A stretch of 64,000 nt of DNA from Ophioderma brevispina (lineage: Eukaryota > Echinodermata > Ophiuroidea > Amphilepidida > Ophiodermatidae). The stretch spans positions 118,603 through 182,602 of the forward strand of contig JAMKCH010058009.1 in assembly GCA_023653785.1 (NCBI GenBank), given 5' to 3'. Position 1 is the first letter of the stretch, and each line of letters begins with the position of its first letter. Below, piece after piece: positions 12,251-25,097 of this stretch. The notes under the pieces were generated by a model. The model saw nothing but the letters and a program-made list of their open reading frames with translations. It did not search any database and was not told where the DNA came from. The position numbers were made by a program, and so were the translations under genes.

Positions 12251-12798
12251 AGGTTTTCCGACTGAAATGAGCGAAGAAAGCCTACTTGCAATATTGATTG
12301 TGGTCCGCGTATTTTGGTGTCCCAGTACCACTGCAATGCCCATTGAAAAATCCAAAAACTGCAAACTTTTGGTTTTGGGGGTTTTGCGTCTTCGGGCGTT
12401 AATCTCAGCCATTTTTGCCGGCTTTTTTACAAGTCCAGGCATTAAAAGGAAAGAAGAGCCCATATGCAAAAAAATTGTATAGTGTCGAAAACTTTCCCAA
12501 AAAGGGTCTGACTTTGGCACAATACTGCTCGAAAAAAACATGCCCGAGGACTTTTTGTGCCAGATGCTGTGTACTTTTCAACGTACAGTTGGTATAAATT
12601 GTTCACACTAACATCAGGGATGGCGTACTATGACTGTTTCATCTGAATGACAACGTATCATTTGGGATGGAATCCATGCAATCCGGGGCATACAACGTGG
12701 CGCGTAATCTTTCGGCAGCCTTCTCGTATTGGATTGGATCATCCTTCAGTTCTCAGTGACATATTCGTATACATTTGTATACCCATTGCCTATCGATA
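12251..12798. other. No gene recognised
   Basis: Overlapping short frames on both strands without motifs. The region lies between the 5' truncation of the LINE and the next TIR element. Confidence 0.35.
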
Positions 12799-12800
12799 TA

Positions 12801-13900
12801 CCGTGTCCCAAAAAAAAAACCCAACACTTGGTGGCAGGCGCCATAGTTTTGAACAAAAGCACCAGACTACTTCTTCTTTGTTGTGATAAGATGGGACTGT
12901 TGGCTAATACCCCTGAAAAGTTCATAAAAGTAGAGTCAATATTTTTAAGAATATGACCCAAGAACAAGTAACCTGCAGGACCCCATTTAACCAAATTGAG
13001 GCGCTATTAACTACAAATACGGCACTGTACGTGTTTCGCGTCATAACCACCAATATGAATCTTAAGTCCACCCACCATTTCCTTTTTTTAAAGACATCTA
13101 TTGCACCAGATATAAACTTATGAATGTTTCCATTGTGTAGAACAGCTAAAAACATGCATTTTAACACACTTAAAAAGACGTAATTAGGAAGGTATGATTG
13201 CAGGACAACAAACTTCTTCGTATGATCAACAAACTCTCGTATTGTCCCAAATAAAAAGATGCATGGATTAGAGCTAATCATCATAAACATTTTGTGACGC
13301 ACACAAAGAGTTCTTAACCCAACTTCATGACAGAATGAAATACGGATATTGTTTATTGAATTTTTGTGTGTTGAACATAGGTTTTACTTTCATAAGTTGA
13401 GAATATAACATTAATTTGCAGTAACAAGTTGCAGCCCAACGCATTTATCATTTTATGTTAATGTGGAAGTTTGTCTATTACTTAGTCAAGTTTTATATCG
13501 TCTTGAACATATTTTATCCCACTAAATTAATGTTTTAATCATTTATCAGTTATAATTATTATGTCAATGCTGTCATTGACCCAGTAGAATTGTGTCTACA
13601 AGCATTGGGAAAGTAAATGTTGATTGCAATCAATATTGTATTGCCATCCCATGTTCTTTCATTAACACTCGTGTGGGTTACCGAGCTCCTCATTTTTGTA
13701 AAATGGGTTCTGCGTTTTACTTGAATTTTTTGGGGTCATATCTTTAAAAAACTTTAACTCTCCCTTTATGAACTTTTCAGGGGTATTGGCTAAGAGGTCC
13801 CATCTTACCTCACAACACAAAATAAGTAGTCACGTGCATTTTCGGTTCAAAACTTATGGTCGCCTGCCCACCAAGTGTGCGTTGGTTTTTGGACACACGG
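12801..13900. mobile_element. 1.1-kb long-TIR DNA element
   Basis: The left end CCGTGTCCCAAAAA and the right end, reverse complemented CCGTGTGTCCAAAAA, are flanked by TA (12,799-12,800 and 13,901-13,902). Inverted similarity continues for about 200 bp: CACTTGGTGG.CAGGCG, CCCCTGAAAAGTTCATAAA and ATATGACCC are in both arms. The TA duplication and the CCGTGTCCC-type end fit Tc1/mariner-like elements. The 650-bp centre has no transposase. A 126-residue minus-strand frame (12,922-13,302) covers arm plus loop and has no DDE signature. Confidence 0.85.
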
Positions 13901-13902
13901 TA

Positions 13903-15764
13903 CATGAAGCAAACAAACCGATAAACGCTGATGCCCGTGCAATTATAATGCATATACAGCACGTAGAGAAAGTTGAGTAGATTCAGCCTAGTTAGACTTA
14001 ATGGCGTTACATCATTTAAATGTCCTAAATTGTTTATGAATTACAACAGAAAACAATATGTGTAATGTGACTCTATGGCATGTGTTAAGGACTCATGTAA
14101 ATCATGGACTCAACTCCGAATTGCCATGCAAAGATCCGATTGCAAATGAAACCCACAGCATCTCGCAAATTCCTTTATACTGCTTGGTTTTGCTTACCAG
14201 TGCATATATTTCACAGTTTCGATATATATTTTGGTTCAGTTTCAAAGAACAATAAACAAAGTCGTGTGAAAAATTAAAATTTCGTAATCTACATACTTTA
14301 TAAACCACACAAAGGAATGTTGTGAACCATCATTTCTAATGGAATCGGAATAAGATAAGCATGATTACAGTCTGTCAACTGTCTGAATAACACTGTACGT
14401 GTTACGACGTCTCATGAACGCCAAAGTCAGAAATACTCATAAACAAATGAGACTTGTGCACACATGATACTGAAATTTAATTAATAACAGTTTACGGTAA
14501 TTTTTTTCCATCGAAGATGATGTTATAAATTCGGAGTGGATGAAAAGTCACAAATTCCCATTTACATAGCATATGTGCAGCAAGCAAAAACTAATGATTG
14601 GCAGGATCGGCAGTCCTGCCCAGAGCGGTGGTTGTCTCATGTAGCAGAGCAAAGTCTCTGGTTCATTATTGTTAAGAATTGGGACACTTGGAAATTCATT
14701 TACATTTCCTATAGCAGCTAGGAAAAGTGAACTTTTGATTGGAGGACAGCCCACCATCACAGTGGATAAGGTTCCCAGTTCCTTGAACGTTATGGATGAT
14801 CTGACCCACGGTCGTGAGAGTACGATTATGTGTACAATGCCAGTTAAACACAAATCATTGATTATAGCAAGCCTTGCTACCCTGTAAAGTCCTGTAATTA
14901 ATTTGGCAGGCAATGTGACAAGGAATAATCCTCTGGGGTATTGCATAGGTTAGTCACAAAAAATAGAAACATCCATAGTGTCATAATGGCTTGTTGAAAG
15001 TTCACCCAAACATTAATAAATGCTAATATGTTATGTAAAATACTTGTTGAGCATTTCCAAAATGAAGGCCACATTTTTGGGGCAGATCACGCAAGGTCAG
15101 TACTGTTGAGGCTTTTGCAGGAATAGTCCTTAAACTATGGTCTTGGTGTCTCGTATTCAATGAGCCCCATTTGCATGTGAGAACTGCTAGTGTTGTATCA
15201 ATGTTTTCCCATTGGTTGGAACAGGGAACTAATAATTTCTTGTGTGGTAAACGGGCACACCTTGTGTGCAGCAGTATACTCAGAAATATTACTACAAAAT
15301 AGTGATTCTTAGTATTCGACAAGTCATCTTTAAAAGGGCAATCATGATTATTATAGCTTAGTATTTCATGCAATGCAGATTTATACCGCCATCCGAATAC
15401 TAGATACCAGCCAGAACATGAATATCATTGCCTTGTTTTTCACATTAAATGTTGAGGCAGGGAGTATGGTTTGTGCCTGAACATAGGTATTGGTTATTAA
15501 TTCAGCATGTTTAATTTGAACATTGATATATTTATAAATACAGCTGTTTGCTAAGTGATTGTTGAAACAAACAACAAAGCTGTTGCTAGCAAATAATGAA
15601 GAAAACATTCCAATTCGTTGTTACATACTCAATTGTTGTGTGTCATTCACATAAAAAAAGTAGCATGAGAAGATTGCCTTGTATATCAAAGGTGCAACGA
15701 GTGATAATATCCAGATTCTTTATATGGTAGAATTTCATTAGTTAGACATCAATAGTTTCCCTAC
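13903..15764. other. Unassigned region with long minus-strand frames
   Basis: Three successive minus-strand frames (15,381-15,608; 15,023-15,373; 14,548-14,946, the last 132 residues) lie in one direction, but I recognise no domain, signal peptide or splice-bounded exon. They could be remains of an old element or chance. Nothing else stands out. Confidence 0.3.
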
Positions 15765-16395
15765 CTTTTATTGGTTAAAGAACCTTTCTTCATTATCTTT
15801 AATTTGTGCAAAGATCATTCACGTCGGTTAGATATAGACCGAACTAAGTCATTTGGGAATAGAGATAGTCTGGTTTTGCGCTCTGTCCAGGGATTCACAT
15901 TAAAATGAATGGCTTGCAGCGAAGCCAAATCAGTGTCAAAGACAATGGGATATTTATTGACTACAGAATAAATGGGCGCCTATTTAACCCAAAAAATTAG
16001 AGAAAATTTACCAAACGATGCCCTTTAACGTTCTATGTCTCATACGATAAAATCTTGAAAAGTACATAACTGATACAGGTACATTCTGGAGGAGTTTAAT
16101 GAATCCATCTATATGAAAGAACATACATCGGTGACAACATTTAGAGGTTAAAGTATGTTTATATTTGTAGACCAAATTATGCCACATCTTGAAAAAGGTT
16201 CCAAGAAAAAACTTACCATTATCACTTGCTGAACCTTTTAAGATTACCCAACTTTATTTGACATAAACATAGACAGTACCCGTTATCAATTGAGGGAATC
16301 ATGATTAGTGACCGCCGCCGTGCATTCAATGAGAATCCTGCATAGAGGGAAACGCTGACTACTTGATTCAAAAGACCGTAGATCGGCCTATACCA
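15765..16395. mobile_element. Second, diverged copy of the 2.65-kb long-TIR element
   Basis: The internal sequence is colinear with 2,745-3,385. Shared blocks include TTCATTATCTTTAATTT, GGTTAG.TATAGACCGA, AATCAGTGTC, GATGCCCT, TGAATGAATC-like text, GACAACCT-like text, ACCATTATCACT and GCTGACTACTTGATT. Both outer TIR ends are missing or unrecognisable: similarity stops near CCTATACCAGGGTG at 16,388, so this copy is end-eroded or interrupted. Confidence 0.75.
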
Positions 16396-17139
16396 GGGTG
16401 TTCAATAAAAAACCAACCAAATTTTCCCAATTCTGTGCTAATTGTGCAAAATTATTCAAAATTAAATAGTGCCATCTTAAAGCCACAATCCAATGATAGG
16501 TAATTATTCATGTGCGGTCATGGATAACCAGTTAATCATGGTTTGTGAGAGGGCAAAATCAGCTTGGGACCAAGTTTCATATAAATCCCATTCACTTGAT
16601 TGACTGAAGTGAGAAGAGAGGGGAAAATGAATTAGGATTGTGTTTTAGCATTACTTGAAAACGTGGTCCCAAGCTCACTTGTACTTGCAAAATCTGGCTT
16701 AAAGCCTTTACACAATTGTGGGAACTTGCATACAGTTTACACAGTGCAAATTTCACACTTTTATAGTTCTTGATTTACTGCCATTCAGTATACAGTATAT
16801 TTCAAGTTGTAACACTAAATAATACATGCATAGATAAACATTATTCTTACTCGTGTCATGGGGACTCATTTAATTTTTAATTATTTTTTAAATTAACCAG
16901 TGCCAATATTTTTGTGTAATTTTAATGTCAGTTGTATTTTTTATTAGGTCTGTGCAATTTGATGTTATTTTAATTTTGTAATATCAGTTAAAAACAAAGT
17001 AAGCCCCCCCCTGACAAAGTGTGCGTTTTTTTTCTAGAGAAGTTAGACTCCTTAACCTGTACAAAAATTTGTAAAATTGTACACGGAAAGTTACACATTT
17101 TAATGGGCAAAAAAGTGACACAGCAGTTAAAATTCTCCC
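16396..17139. other. No gene recognised
   Basis: AT-rich. Begins with CAGGGTGTTCAATAAAAAAC, which could be the terminus of another TIR element, but no matching second end was found. Confidence 0.35.
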
Positions 17140-17760
17140 TGAAATGCATCATTTGTTAATTTGATGACAATAAACAAATGACACTTCTTGCATTAGGGCT
17201 TTATCAATCGACGGGGGAAAAATCAAGTTTTGAAGATTTTTTTCCCTAATTAATTTTCGTACTGAACCATCGATTCCCATAAATTTGTTAGTACCACAGG
17301 ATGAGTTTTTTATTTCCATTGGTATCAAATTAAGTACCAACATTCTAATTATGACGGCACTATGACGTCATAAGTGGAGGAAAGTATAAAAATAATGGAT
17401 ATAGGGTGGAAAGTTGATAGTTTGCAATATTATGACTCAAAAATGTAAGCACTTAAAACTATACGAGTATAAAATAGTCATATCACCATTAAAGAGAGCA
17501 AAACCGTGTGGAAATCGAATATCGACAAACTTTTTGCGGTGGAAAAAAACAAATTTTCCCTATTCTACATGGAAAATGGACAGTTTTGCTGACATATGAA
17601 CTTTATAACGTCAGTCTGGCGTAATTCTAGACATAGTAGGCATGTCGGTAGGTAGCAATAGAAGAAGATGGAACATTAAAGCTCCATTGGTACAAAATCA
17701 AGTGTCTGTGTTTTATTCTGTGTGTTACTAGGCCTGTGGGTACTTCTCCATCCGGGATTT
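17140..17760 (-). repeat. Arm of a CCCTCGTC-family (TTAA-type) inverted-repeat element
   Basis: Colinear in inverse orientation with 33,480-33,992 and partly with 40,500-40,890. Common landmarks on the minus strand are TTTCCACCCTATAT, TATACTTTCCTCCACTTATG, a TGACGTCATAGTGCCGTCAT palindromic block, TTGGTAC.. and a CCTGTGGTAC box. The outermost CCCTCGTC terminus seen in other copies is not preserved here. No coding potential. Confidence 0.6.
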
Positions 17761-18149
17761 ATCGATTGTTAAAATCCATGCCCGAAAGTGTCATTTTTAT
17801 TCGTCAGCAAATTTAAAAAAATGACGTCATTCAGGGAGAAGATTACTGGTGTTGATTTTTTGCCACAGTAAATGTGTGACATTGCAGTGCTCCATTTCAC
17901 ATTTTTGTAACAGGTTACAGGAGCCTAAATTCTCTAAAAAAACGCAACATTTGTCATGGGGGGGACGACTTAATTTTTTTTGCCTGTATATTTCCGGTAA
18001 TTGGGCCACGATTGTTGAGATAATATAATAAATAAAAACAAATACAAATATTTTTAATTTTATCATAAATATGTATACATATATAAAACTCTGGACAAGG
18101 CATCTGCCAGACATTTTCTTTTCCTTGATATGTCTTAGTCCAGATTGTA
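17761..18149. other. No gene recognised
   Basis: AT-rich spacer between the repeat arm and the gag-like remnant. Contains TGACGTCA near 17,821. Confidence 0.35.
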
Positions 18150-18790
18150 TTCTTGTAGAGTTATTTTTTTTTAATCCACCTTACCACAGTCTTCCTATCT
18201 GTTTTTCATCTTGTGGCTGCAAGTCAACCGATTGTGATGTGACTGGGTGCACTTCAAAATTTCGCAATGATAATCGAAAGCAAGAATTCTTTTCCAATGT
18301 AGGAGAGTTTTTCCAAGTTGGAACCAGAGGAATATTCTCGCGCATCAAAACCAGTTTGCAGGAAGAGCCTGACGAGAGTGTTTCAATTTTTCTAACTCTA
18401 CTTGAGCTTCAAGTTTTTTCTTTCGTATTTTCGTATCTCATTTGTTGCATTATTTTGCATTTCCATTTTTTTTGTTTGGTCCCATCTCCATCTTTTTAAA
18501 CTCTATTTCTAATTCTTTTGGATTCAAGTTCTTTCAGCTTGAATCAATCACTTGGCACCTTGTTCCATGAATTTGCCTGAATCCTTTCCCAAATAGGATT
18601 CACGGACTAAAGTTTTAATCAGGTGTTTTTATAACCTGTTTATCATAGCATGTTTAGCTTCCAGTCCAAATGACTTAGCTAATTGAATTAAATTCAGGTC
18701 ATCAAACTTCTCCCAAGTTAATTGCCCAATGAACTCTTCTGCGAGTAAATTCCATTGTGACTGAACTCTACAACACAAGATTATATTAAC
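18150..18790 (-). pseudogene. Possible retroelement gag remnant (SAP-like N-terminal motif)
   Basis: On the minus strand 18,640-18,780 reads FDDLNLIQLAKSFGLEAKHA, which resembles the short helical SAP-like motif (LxxLAxxxGLxxKxxMxK) found at the start of some BEL/gypsy-type gag proteins in invertebrates. Downstream, in changing frames to about 18,200, is a charged, glutamate- and lysine-rich stretch (NEIRKYERKNLKLK) of the kind that follows it in those proteins. Several stops and frameshifts interrupt it and there is no zinc knuckle or pol. The assignment is from style alone and is tentative. Confidence 0.35.
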
Positions 18791-18799
18791 TTGAACCAA

Positions 18800-20485
18800 A
18801 ATACAATGGTAGAAACATGTAATACAGACAGAATTGTATACCAAACAATGTGCACAATGTTAACAATATTATCACACTTTTAATGTGTAAAATTCCTGAC
18901 CAATAAGGCTCATCACAAATTTATCTCAATTCTCGTGACTTTAAAAAAGAAACTCTGATCTGATATAGGCCAAAGAAACTTTGCGGAATGAAATGAGGAC
19001 ACCGTAGAAAGCCCATACAGTCCAATGATTGGACCAGAATGGCAGGAACTCAAGCCAACATTTCCCTTGTTAGAAGAGCTGTTGTGTAAATTCAACAAAG
19101 AGCGCTTGGTAAAACACGGTGAACCGGAATCTCGAAGTCTTCATTCATAGAATAACACAAGTCACATGTTTTCCTTTTTTTAAAATGAAAGGAGATATGC
19201 TCTGAAGTTATTTATGTTTGCGTCATGTATTTACAATGCTTAAAGAAAATCGACCAGGTTGATTGGCACTGTCATATTTGAGGAAGGATTGAGTTTGTTA
19301 TACGTATCGGTATTGAAAATGCAGTTAAGGGAAATAAAATTTTTATTGATTGGCTCGAAGGAATACCAAACAAAGACACATGCGTACTTTTCGTTTTAAC
19401 TAAATCCTTGTCTCAAGTGTTAATGTTTTTGGACAGCCGGTAGTGTACCCTGTTCATGACATACGACCTGCCAAGTTGAGTGGGAAACGCAGGACCCGCT
19501 ACAATGGGCGGTAATTTAATATGGTTCTCCACTATGTCGCATTAATTGGTTCGTAATTCATTGATTCTGGTTGTTCTGATTTCCTGACATTGGTATTTGG
19601 TGGTACGGTTAGTCAGAAAATACCCTTAATAAAAGCAATGAGCCATGTGCATCACAACATAGCCCAACACAAGTTATTTTGGACAATCAGAATGATTGGT
19701 TATAAAGTCTATAGGTCCCTTGACGAAGCAGAGAAAACTGAGCCTAGGTCATTAACAGTCCGGGAGCACTTCTTGGAACCAGGGGGAAACCGGTAGCTGA
19801 CCAGCAAATTAACAGAGAACTGCCAATCAAAAGGTTAGCGATGACCTTTACTCCAAGCCAACTTGAAGAATCGCCTTGGAGGGGCACAGCGTACCACTCT
19901 TTGTCTTCCCCCGGCTTACTTGCGCCCCCCCGGGGATTGGTTTCAAAAATTGAGATGTTTATCGAGCAATGCGATTCATACTTCACATCGGCTACCTCAG
20001 ACTACAAAGGGAGATCGAGGTAGGGTTTGGAAGTACTAATTGATAGAATATTAGCCTAACCTTGCCATAGGAAAGTCCATTCATGCCATAATAATATAAT
20101 AATAAACACATGTCTAACAGCGGCATCTCTATGGCAGGCCTATTCCGAGGCCCTGAAACATAAGATACAAAAAAACAAGCAAAAGTTAGTACAAAGGACA
20201 GAAAATACATGTACCGTACCTGAAATACGAAATCTTGTGGAAAAAACAAAAATGAAAATGCCATTATGACATACATTTTTAAGTGGAATAAAAAGCATTA
20301 AAGTACAAAACAATGAATAAAAATTAAACATCATATGCAGACTGGAACAATGTGTTTAAGCTGATTTTTTTAAAGTCATTTATAGAAAAACACAGCAGCG
20401 GCTGTCCATGGGAAGAGGAGTTCCAAATTTAGGTTGCACATGAGAAAAAGCCCTATCACCCTGGGAGGGATAACGTTCTAGGAGT
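18800..20485. other. No gene recognised
   Basis: AT-rich; the open frames (for example 19,590-19,796 plus, 19,744-19,986 minus) carry no recognisable motif. A CCCCCCCGGGG run occurs at 19,925-19,935. Confidence 0.35.
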
Positions 20486-20489
20486 CGTT

Positions 20490-22635
20490 AGCAAAATTTA
20501 TCAGAAGATTGAGAGTGCGGGTTGTTATATATGGGGCGAGAAGTTGGCTTATATAAGTGGTGCAAGTCATTGCGATTCCATGTGAGCAAACGAATTTGAA
20601 TACCGATCCGTTTGAAGGATGGGTAACCAGTGAAGCACTGTATAAGTGTTGGAGTTAGTTGACATACTTGCGAGTTTTGACCAATACACGAGCACCTGCA
20701 TGTTTGTGTCCGCTGAAAGTTTATCAAGGAGAGTATTTGAAAAATCCATATATAAAAGTGCATTCCCATTGTCCAGGCGAGAAGTGGACAGTGCATGAAT
20801 GAGAATTGTGGCCATGTCATCTGACAAAATTTTACGAAATTTTGAGGGCTTATGTTAGTATTTGAAAAATATGCAGACTGAATACGTTCTTTACCCATGT
20901 TCAGACATTGTCATGTTTTCATCAAGGATAATTCCTAAGTTCCGAGCAGAATGGCAGACTGAATGTTGGCATATTAGCAATTTGAATATGATTATCTTTT
21001 ATTTGACTTGCATTCGCTTTTAGTGTGAAACAGACAAGTTCAGTCTTATCATCATTGCGTTTAAGTTTGTTTGCTGTCATCCATGACTGATATCTGCCAA
21101 ATACAATGTTCAATTTTTGAGCGCACAATAGATTCATCATCAGGGGATTTTAGGTCATAGAAAAATAGAGTTGTGTATCATCTGCATAGAGTGCACATTT
21201 AGTCCAGGTTTACGTGCTATATCTGCTATTATAGTCGGAGAGAGATATGGTTCACGTTATGGCCTGACCGTAAAAGTTGAGTATATACACATTTTTTTTG
21301 CTGAAAAATGTAGATTAGGGTTGTAGAATAAGATCTGCCGGGTGCCCCCTGGGCTCCTGGGCATTTTGAGAGAAATCCAAGATGGCGTCGCCATAATGAT
21401 AATTATCTATTCACCCCTATATTATCAAAGTATGGAGTTACGAGATATACTATATGACCCATTGAACAAGTGCATGACACATATAACATTGAGTCATACT
21501 TCAAATTCAAAATGGAAGCCAAATCTAATAATTTTAAAATATGTCCTATAACAGCAAATACCTGCGATAAAAAATAAACATGAAGTACTTAGATTATGTT
21601 GTCAGACACAATAAATGTATTTCGGATACATTTAAAGTTGTAACATGACGTCAATCAATATGGCAGCCAAAACGTGAATATCTTCAAAAAATGCTTGACA
21701 CAAAATTTCTAAATATTACCTCAAAGTATAAATTATTGTATCAATGAAACAATTAGGAATGTACCTATTATCATAACCAAGTGATACCAGGTAATCCCAG
21801 GTAAAATGTGTCAAATTATAAATTGAGTGCAATATATATGAAAAAATGTAATTCCTATGGTATTTTGACAACTTTGCACCATATTAGTTTTATTTCAATT
21901 GTTTTAATTTGGCACATTTAAAACAAATTGAAGTGTATGTTATACATTGGTTAGGATCAAAGGTACATATCTAATGTCATTGACACATTGATTTCGATTT
22001 GAAGGCTGTAATACTTACAAATTTGTGTCAAGTATTTTTTGAAGATGTTCACGTTTTTGGCGGCCATATTGATTGACGTCATGTTGCAACTTTAAAAGCA
22101 TCGGAAATACATTTATTGTGTCTAACAACATAATCTAATTACTTCATGTCTATTCTTTATCGCACGTATTTGCTGTTATAGGGCATATTTGAAAATTATT
22201 GGATTTGGCTTCCATTTTGAATTTGAAGTATGACTTAATGTTACAAGTACCATACACTTGTTCATTGGATCCTATAGTATATCTAGCAACTCCATAGTTT
22301 GATACTATAGGATTGAATAGATAATGATTAGATGAATAGATTATGATTTATGGCGACGCCATCTTGGATTTGTCAAAATGCCCAAGGATGCCCAGGTGGC
22401 ACCCGGCAGATTCTTATTCTACACACCCTAATCTATCATTTTCAGCAAAAGAAAGTGTATACTCACTGTACGGTCACATGAACGTTCTCTCTGACTAATA
22501 GGGCGTGAATAGATGATGAAAAGCAGTGGTCCCGGCACTGATCCTTGGGGCACTCCAAAAAGAAGATGTGTAGGTGCAGACAAAGTCCCGTTAATGTTAA
22601 CAGTTTGCGTTCTAATACTCTTGTGCAATCATTAT
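20490..22635 (-). pseudogene. CR1-like LINE fragment, split by a foldback element
   Basis: On the minus strand the right part (22,440-22,630) reads VNINGTLSAP and LFGVPQGSVPGPLLFIIYS, the reverse transcriptase box before the catalytic motif. After a 1.27-kb insertion the frame resumes with CALYADDTQLYF (YADD at 21,178-21,189), then WMTANKLKRNDDKTELVCF (about 21,040-21,090), and further down SRLDNGNALLY and TVLHWLPI (20,630-20,790), typical of the C-terminal part of CR1-group proteins. The catalytic YADD is intact but frameshifts are numerous. The 5' endonuclease is missing. Confidence 0.85.
21233..22498. mobile_element. 1.27-kb foldback element inserted in the CR1-like LINE
   Basis: Two arms of about 600 bp face each other: left about 21,233-21,860 and right about 21,890-22,498. 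Matching landmarks are GAGAGA at the very ends, GACCGTA, TTTTGCTGAAAA, GTAGAATAAGA.TCTGCC, CCAAGATGGCGTCGCC, GGAAGCCAAATC and ATGACGTCAATCAATATGG. The loop is under 50 bp, so the DNA could form a nearly uninterrupted hairpin. It separates two parts of one reverse transcriptase, so it is the younger insertion. There is no coding capacity, and the target duplication is ambiguous because the terminal GAGAGA is shared. Confidence 0.9.
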
Positions 22636-22639
22636 TTGC

Positions 22640-23539
22640 ACCATACCTGAACAATTCACAGCAATAGGCTCTCGTTCTAGAAAGTTCTTTAAGCATGTAA
22701 ACACATTGACTTTCTTATATAGCACTAGGGAAATCTCGTTTTCTCTCGCATGTTGTGACAACATCTCTCGCAAGAAGTTTGTTTTTCCCCTTCTAGGAGT
22801 TCTCAAACAAATGAAGGTACAATAGCAGACAGCCATCTGAGCAGGAATCTACGCAAGAATCGAATTATTGTAAAATTGACCCTGTGGCCTGGAAATGGGG
22901 TCTTCATCGAACTCGATGCAGACATCTTTGGAGCATCTAGCGAAAAAAGTTTCATGACCTAATTAGTATATGCGTTTTTGAGAGAACTCGCGCAAGTAAT
23001 TTCGGACACACAATCAAACAGACACATACACACACACACACACACATACCCGCAGACATGATCATAAGAATACCCCTGGTCATTTTGTGATGACCGAGAA
23101 GTAAAATGACGTACATCAATTCCTACCCATTGGCCAAATGCAAGATGGCGGCAAACCCACAGCGTGAGCTCGAGAGCTATGAGTTCCCTCCTTTTAGTTC
23201 CTTAGATCAAACAAACTAATAATAATATGGTTTTCTCAGGATATTAATGAAAAATGAGAAGTCATTCTAGCTGTTTTCTACAGATTTTGAAATTTATCCA
23301 TGCAAAGTGCTCCCGGTAACTTTCAGGTGATATCGGTTGCTCTTAATAAATATGATATTTGATTTGCCGGCTTGTGATGAAGATTATTGCAAGGTGGTTT
23401 TCCATTCTGTCGATTACAATAAGGCTTTAAAGACTACATTTGCGAATCCATATCCAAATTGGTAAAGTCTCTATATTACAACATTGAAACTGTAGCCTAA
23501 ATATAGGGTATGGGCCATGCCCTTCTGCGCTGTCTATTC
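22640..23539. other. Non-coding, with a CA microsatellite
   Basis: No gene recognised. Contains the dinucleotide repeat listed separately and a YY1-like CAAGATGGCGGC string at 23,141. Confidence 0.45.
23021..23047. repeat. (CA)n microsatellite
   Basis: About 13 CA dinucleotides with one interruption. Confidence 0.9.
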
Positions 23540-24224
23540 GTAATCCCTATCACGGGAGGAGAGCAAAACCAAGCGTAAACTCATAATAAATTATTAAAAT
23601 CATATAACTATCTGTTGCCCCAAATAAAACTTGCACATTTGTTTGGAAATGAATAAATGTCACTTCAATTTATTTCCCCCAATATCAGTGACCAACAGAT
23701 ACACTAGACTACAGCAAACAATGGAGCTAAAGATTATTCAATTACCGGCCCGGAATGCGGTGTAGAAAAACACTTCATATTCCTTTTCATCTGGGAGTGC
23801 AGGACCATAGTTATATTGTCTCGCGGTTGAAAAGACTCCGGTGTTACCACCTCTCCGATTTAGACGAAGTCTTTTTTTTTAATGACGTAAGCGCAAAATA
23901 CTTATCCTCATTCGCAAATAATGAGCTTCTATAGTGCGTGTTCAATTAACTTTGTCCATGTTTTTCATCATTTATTCGAAAAGGAAGAAAGACAAACAAA
24001 CATCATGCCAGAATGTTGCTGGGCAAGCTTTGACCTAACAACTTTGTGCAGAATTAAAATCCGTAACTTATTGCTTAACTTCATTTGTATTCAATTTACC
24101 GCGCTTTCAGAAGAAAACTTAGGGTCAACGACCTATATTATAATGTAAACTGGTTAGTTATTGTGAAAGAGAACGGGTATTATGTTACTCAACCCGAATC
24201 GTGGAGGTGATAACACCTGGCTAT

Positions 24225-24430
24225 TGTTGGTGATGATACCGGTAAACGTGATGTACGCCCTCTATGAGCCCTTTAGGTTATAGATTGTCAAAGGGAATTC
24301 TGGGATGGAATCATGGCGACTGACAGCGTATGAGTAAAGTGAAAATAAATTGTGGACTAAATGTGATATTGCTCAGTCTATCCTGACTATATTTATTGTC
24401 CTCCTATACGATAGGAACAAGCAAACAACA
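24225..24430 (+). repeat. Gypsy 5' LTR
   Basis: Starts TGTTGGTGATGATACC and ends AAGCAAACAACA, so it has TG..CA ends. It aligns throughout with the 3' LTR at 30,231-30,432, sharing GGAATCATGGCGA, CTAAATGTGATATTGC, CAGTCTATCCTGACTAT and TTATTGTCCTCCTATAC. The presumed promoter and polyadenylation signals cannot be placed with confidence. Confidence 0.85.
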
Positions 24431-24448
24431 TGGTGTCAGAAGTGGGAT
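24431..24448 (+). promoter_or_regulatory. Gypsy primer binding site (tRNA-Leu type)
   Basis: TGGTGTCAGAAGTGGGAT follows the LTR terminal CA directly. It is complementary, with one mismatch, to the 3' end of typical animal tRNA-Leu including CCA, and would prime minus-strand DNA synthesis. Confidence 0.85.
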
Positions 24449-25097
24449 CGTGCCGGATTTTGAACTCTCTCGTAGTATTTAGCGTAAAAAACGGACTGTT
24501 TTGTCGCGATAGCTGTGCAAAATTCGACTCACGTGTGACACATGAAAGTACGTGTACGGTGCCCCACCCCCGCGGTGTAAACAAATAAATGGTGTGATAA
24601 TGATTGCACTGATTCCCTAGCACCTGTAAGCTTTATATCGCGGTAATTTTAGTAACATTCAGTGGCAGTTTGTTACCATTGTACATTGTAGTATAATCTT
24701 AAGATTTAAGGCTTTGATCTTGGTATTCATATTATATGAAATATAAAATTGCAAATTGTGTGATTGTGACATTTATACTGGATAGACATTACACTAGTGT
24801 ATTGGGTGATTTTTTTGTGTGTGTTGTATCTGAGCTCACATGACCAGTGCCTATAAACATTTCATTAGGAGTTTTTGACTTCATTATCATTGATCTGATG
24901 TAAATTGTGTGTGGCCATCACCCTGAAATTTAGTGTGTTGAACAGTTACACTCAGTCATTGTAAGTTATGAGCAGTGACAGTCATTCTGAATTACATATT
25001 GTATGAGAATTTGTTGTATATGTTCAAACCAGTGTCACTTAGATACATAAATTGGTGCCATACCTTATAGAGCAGTGTTAGCAAATTTTGATACGTA

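Noticed and set aside
16386..16430. CAGGGTGTTCAATAAAAAAC as a new TIR terminus
   Set aside because: No inverted partner found within several kilobases.
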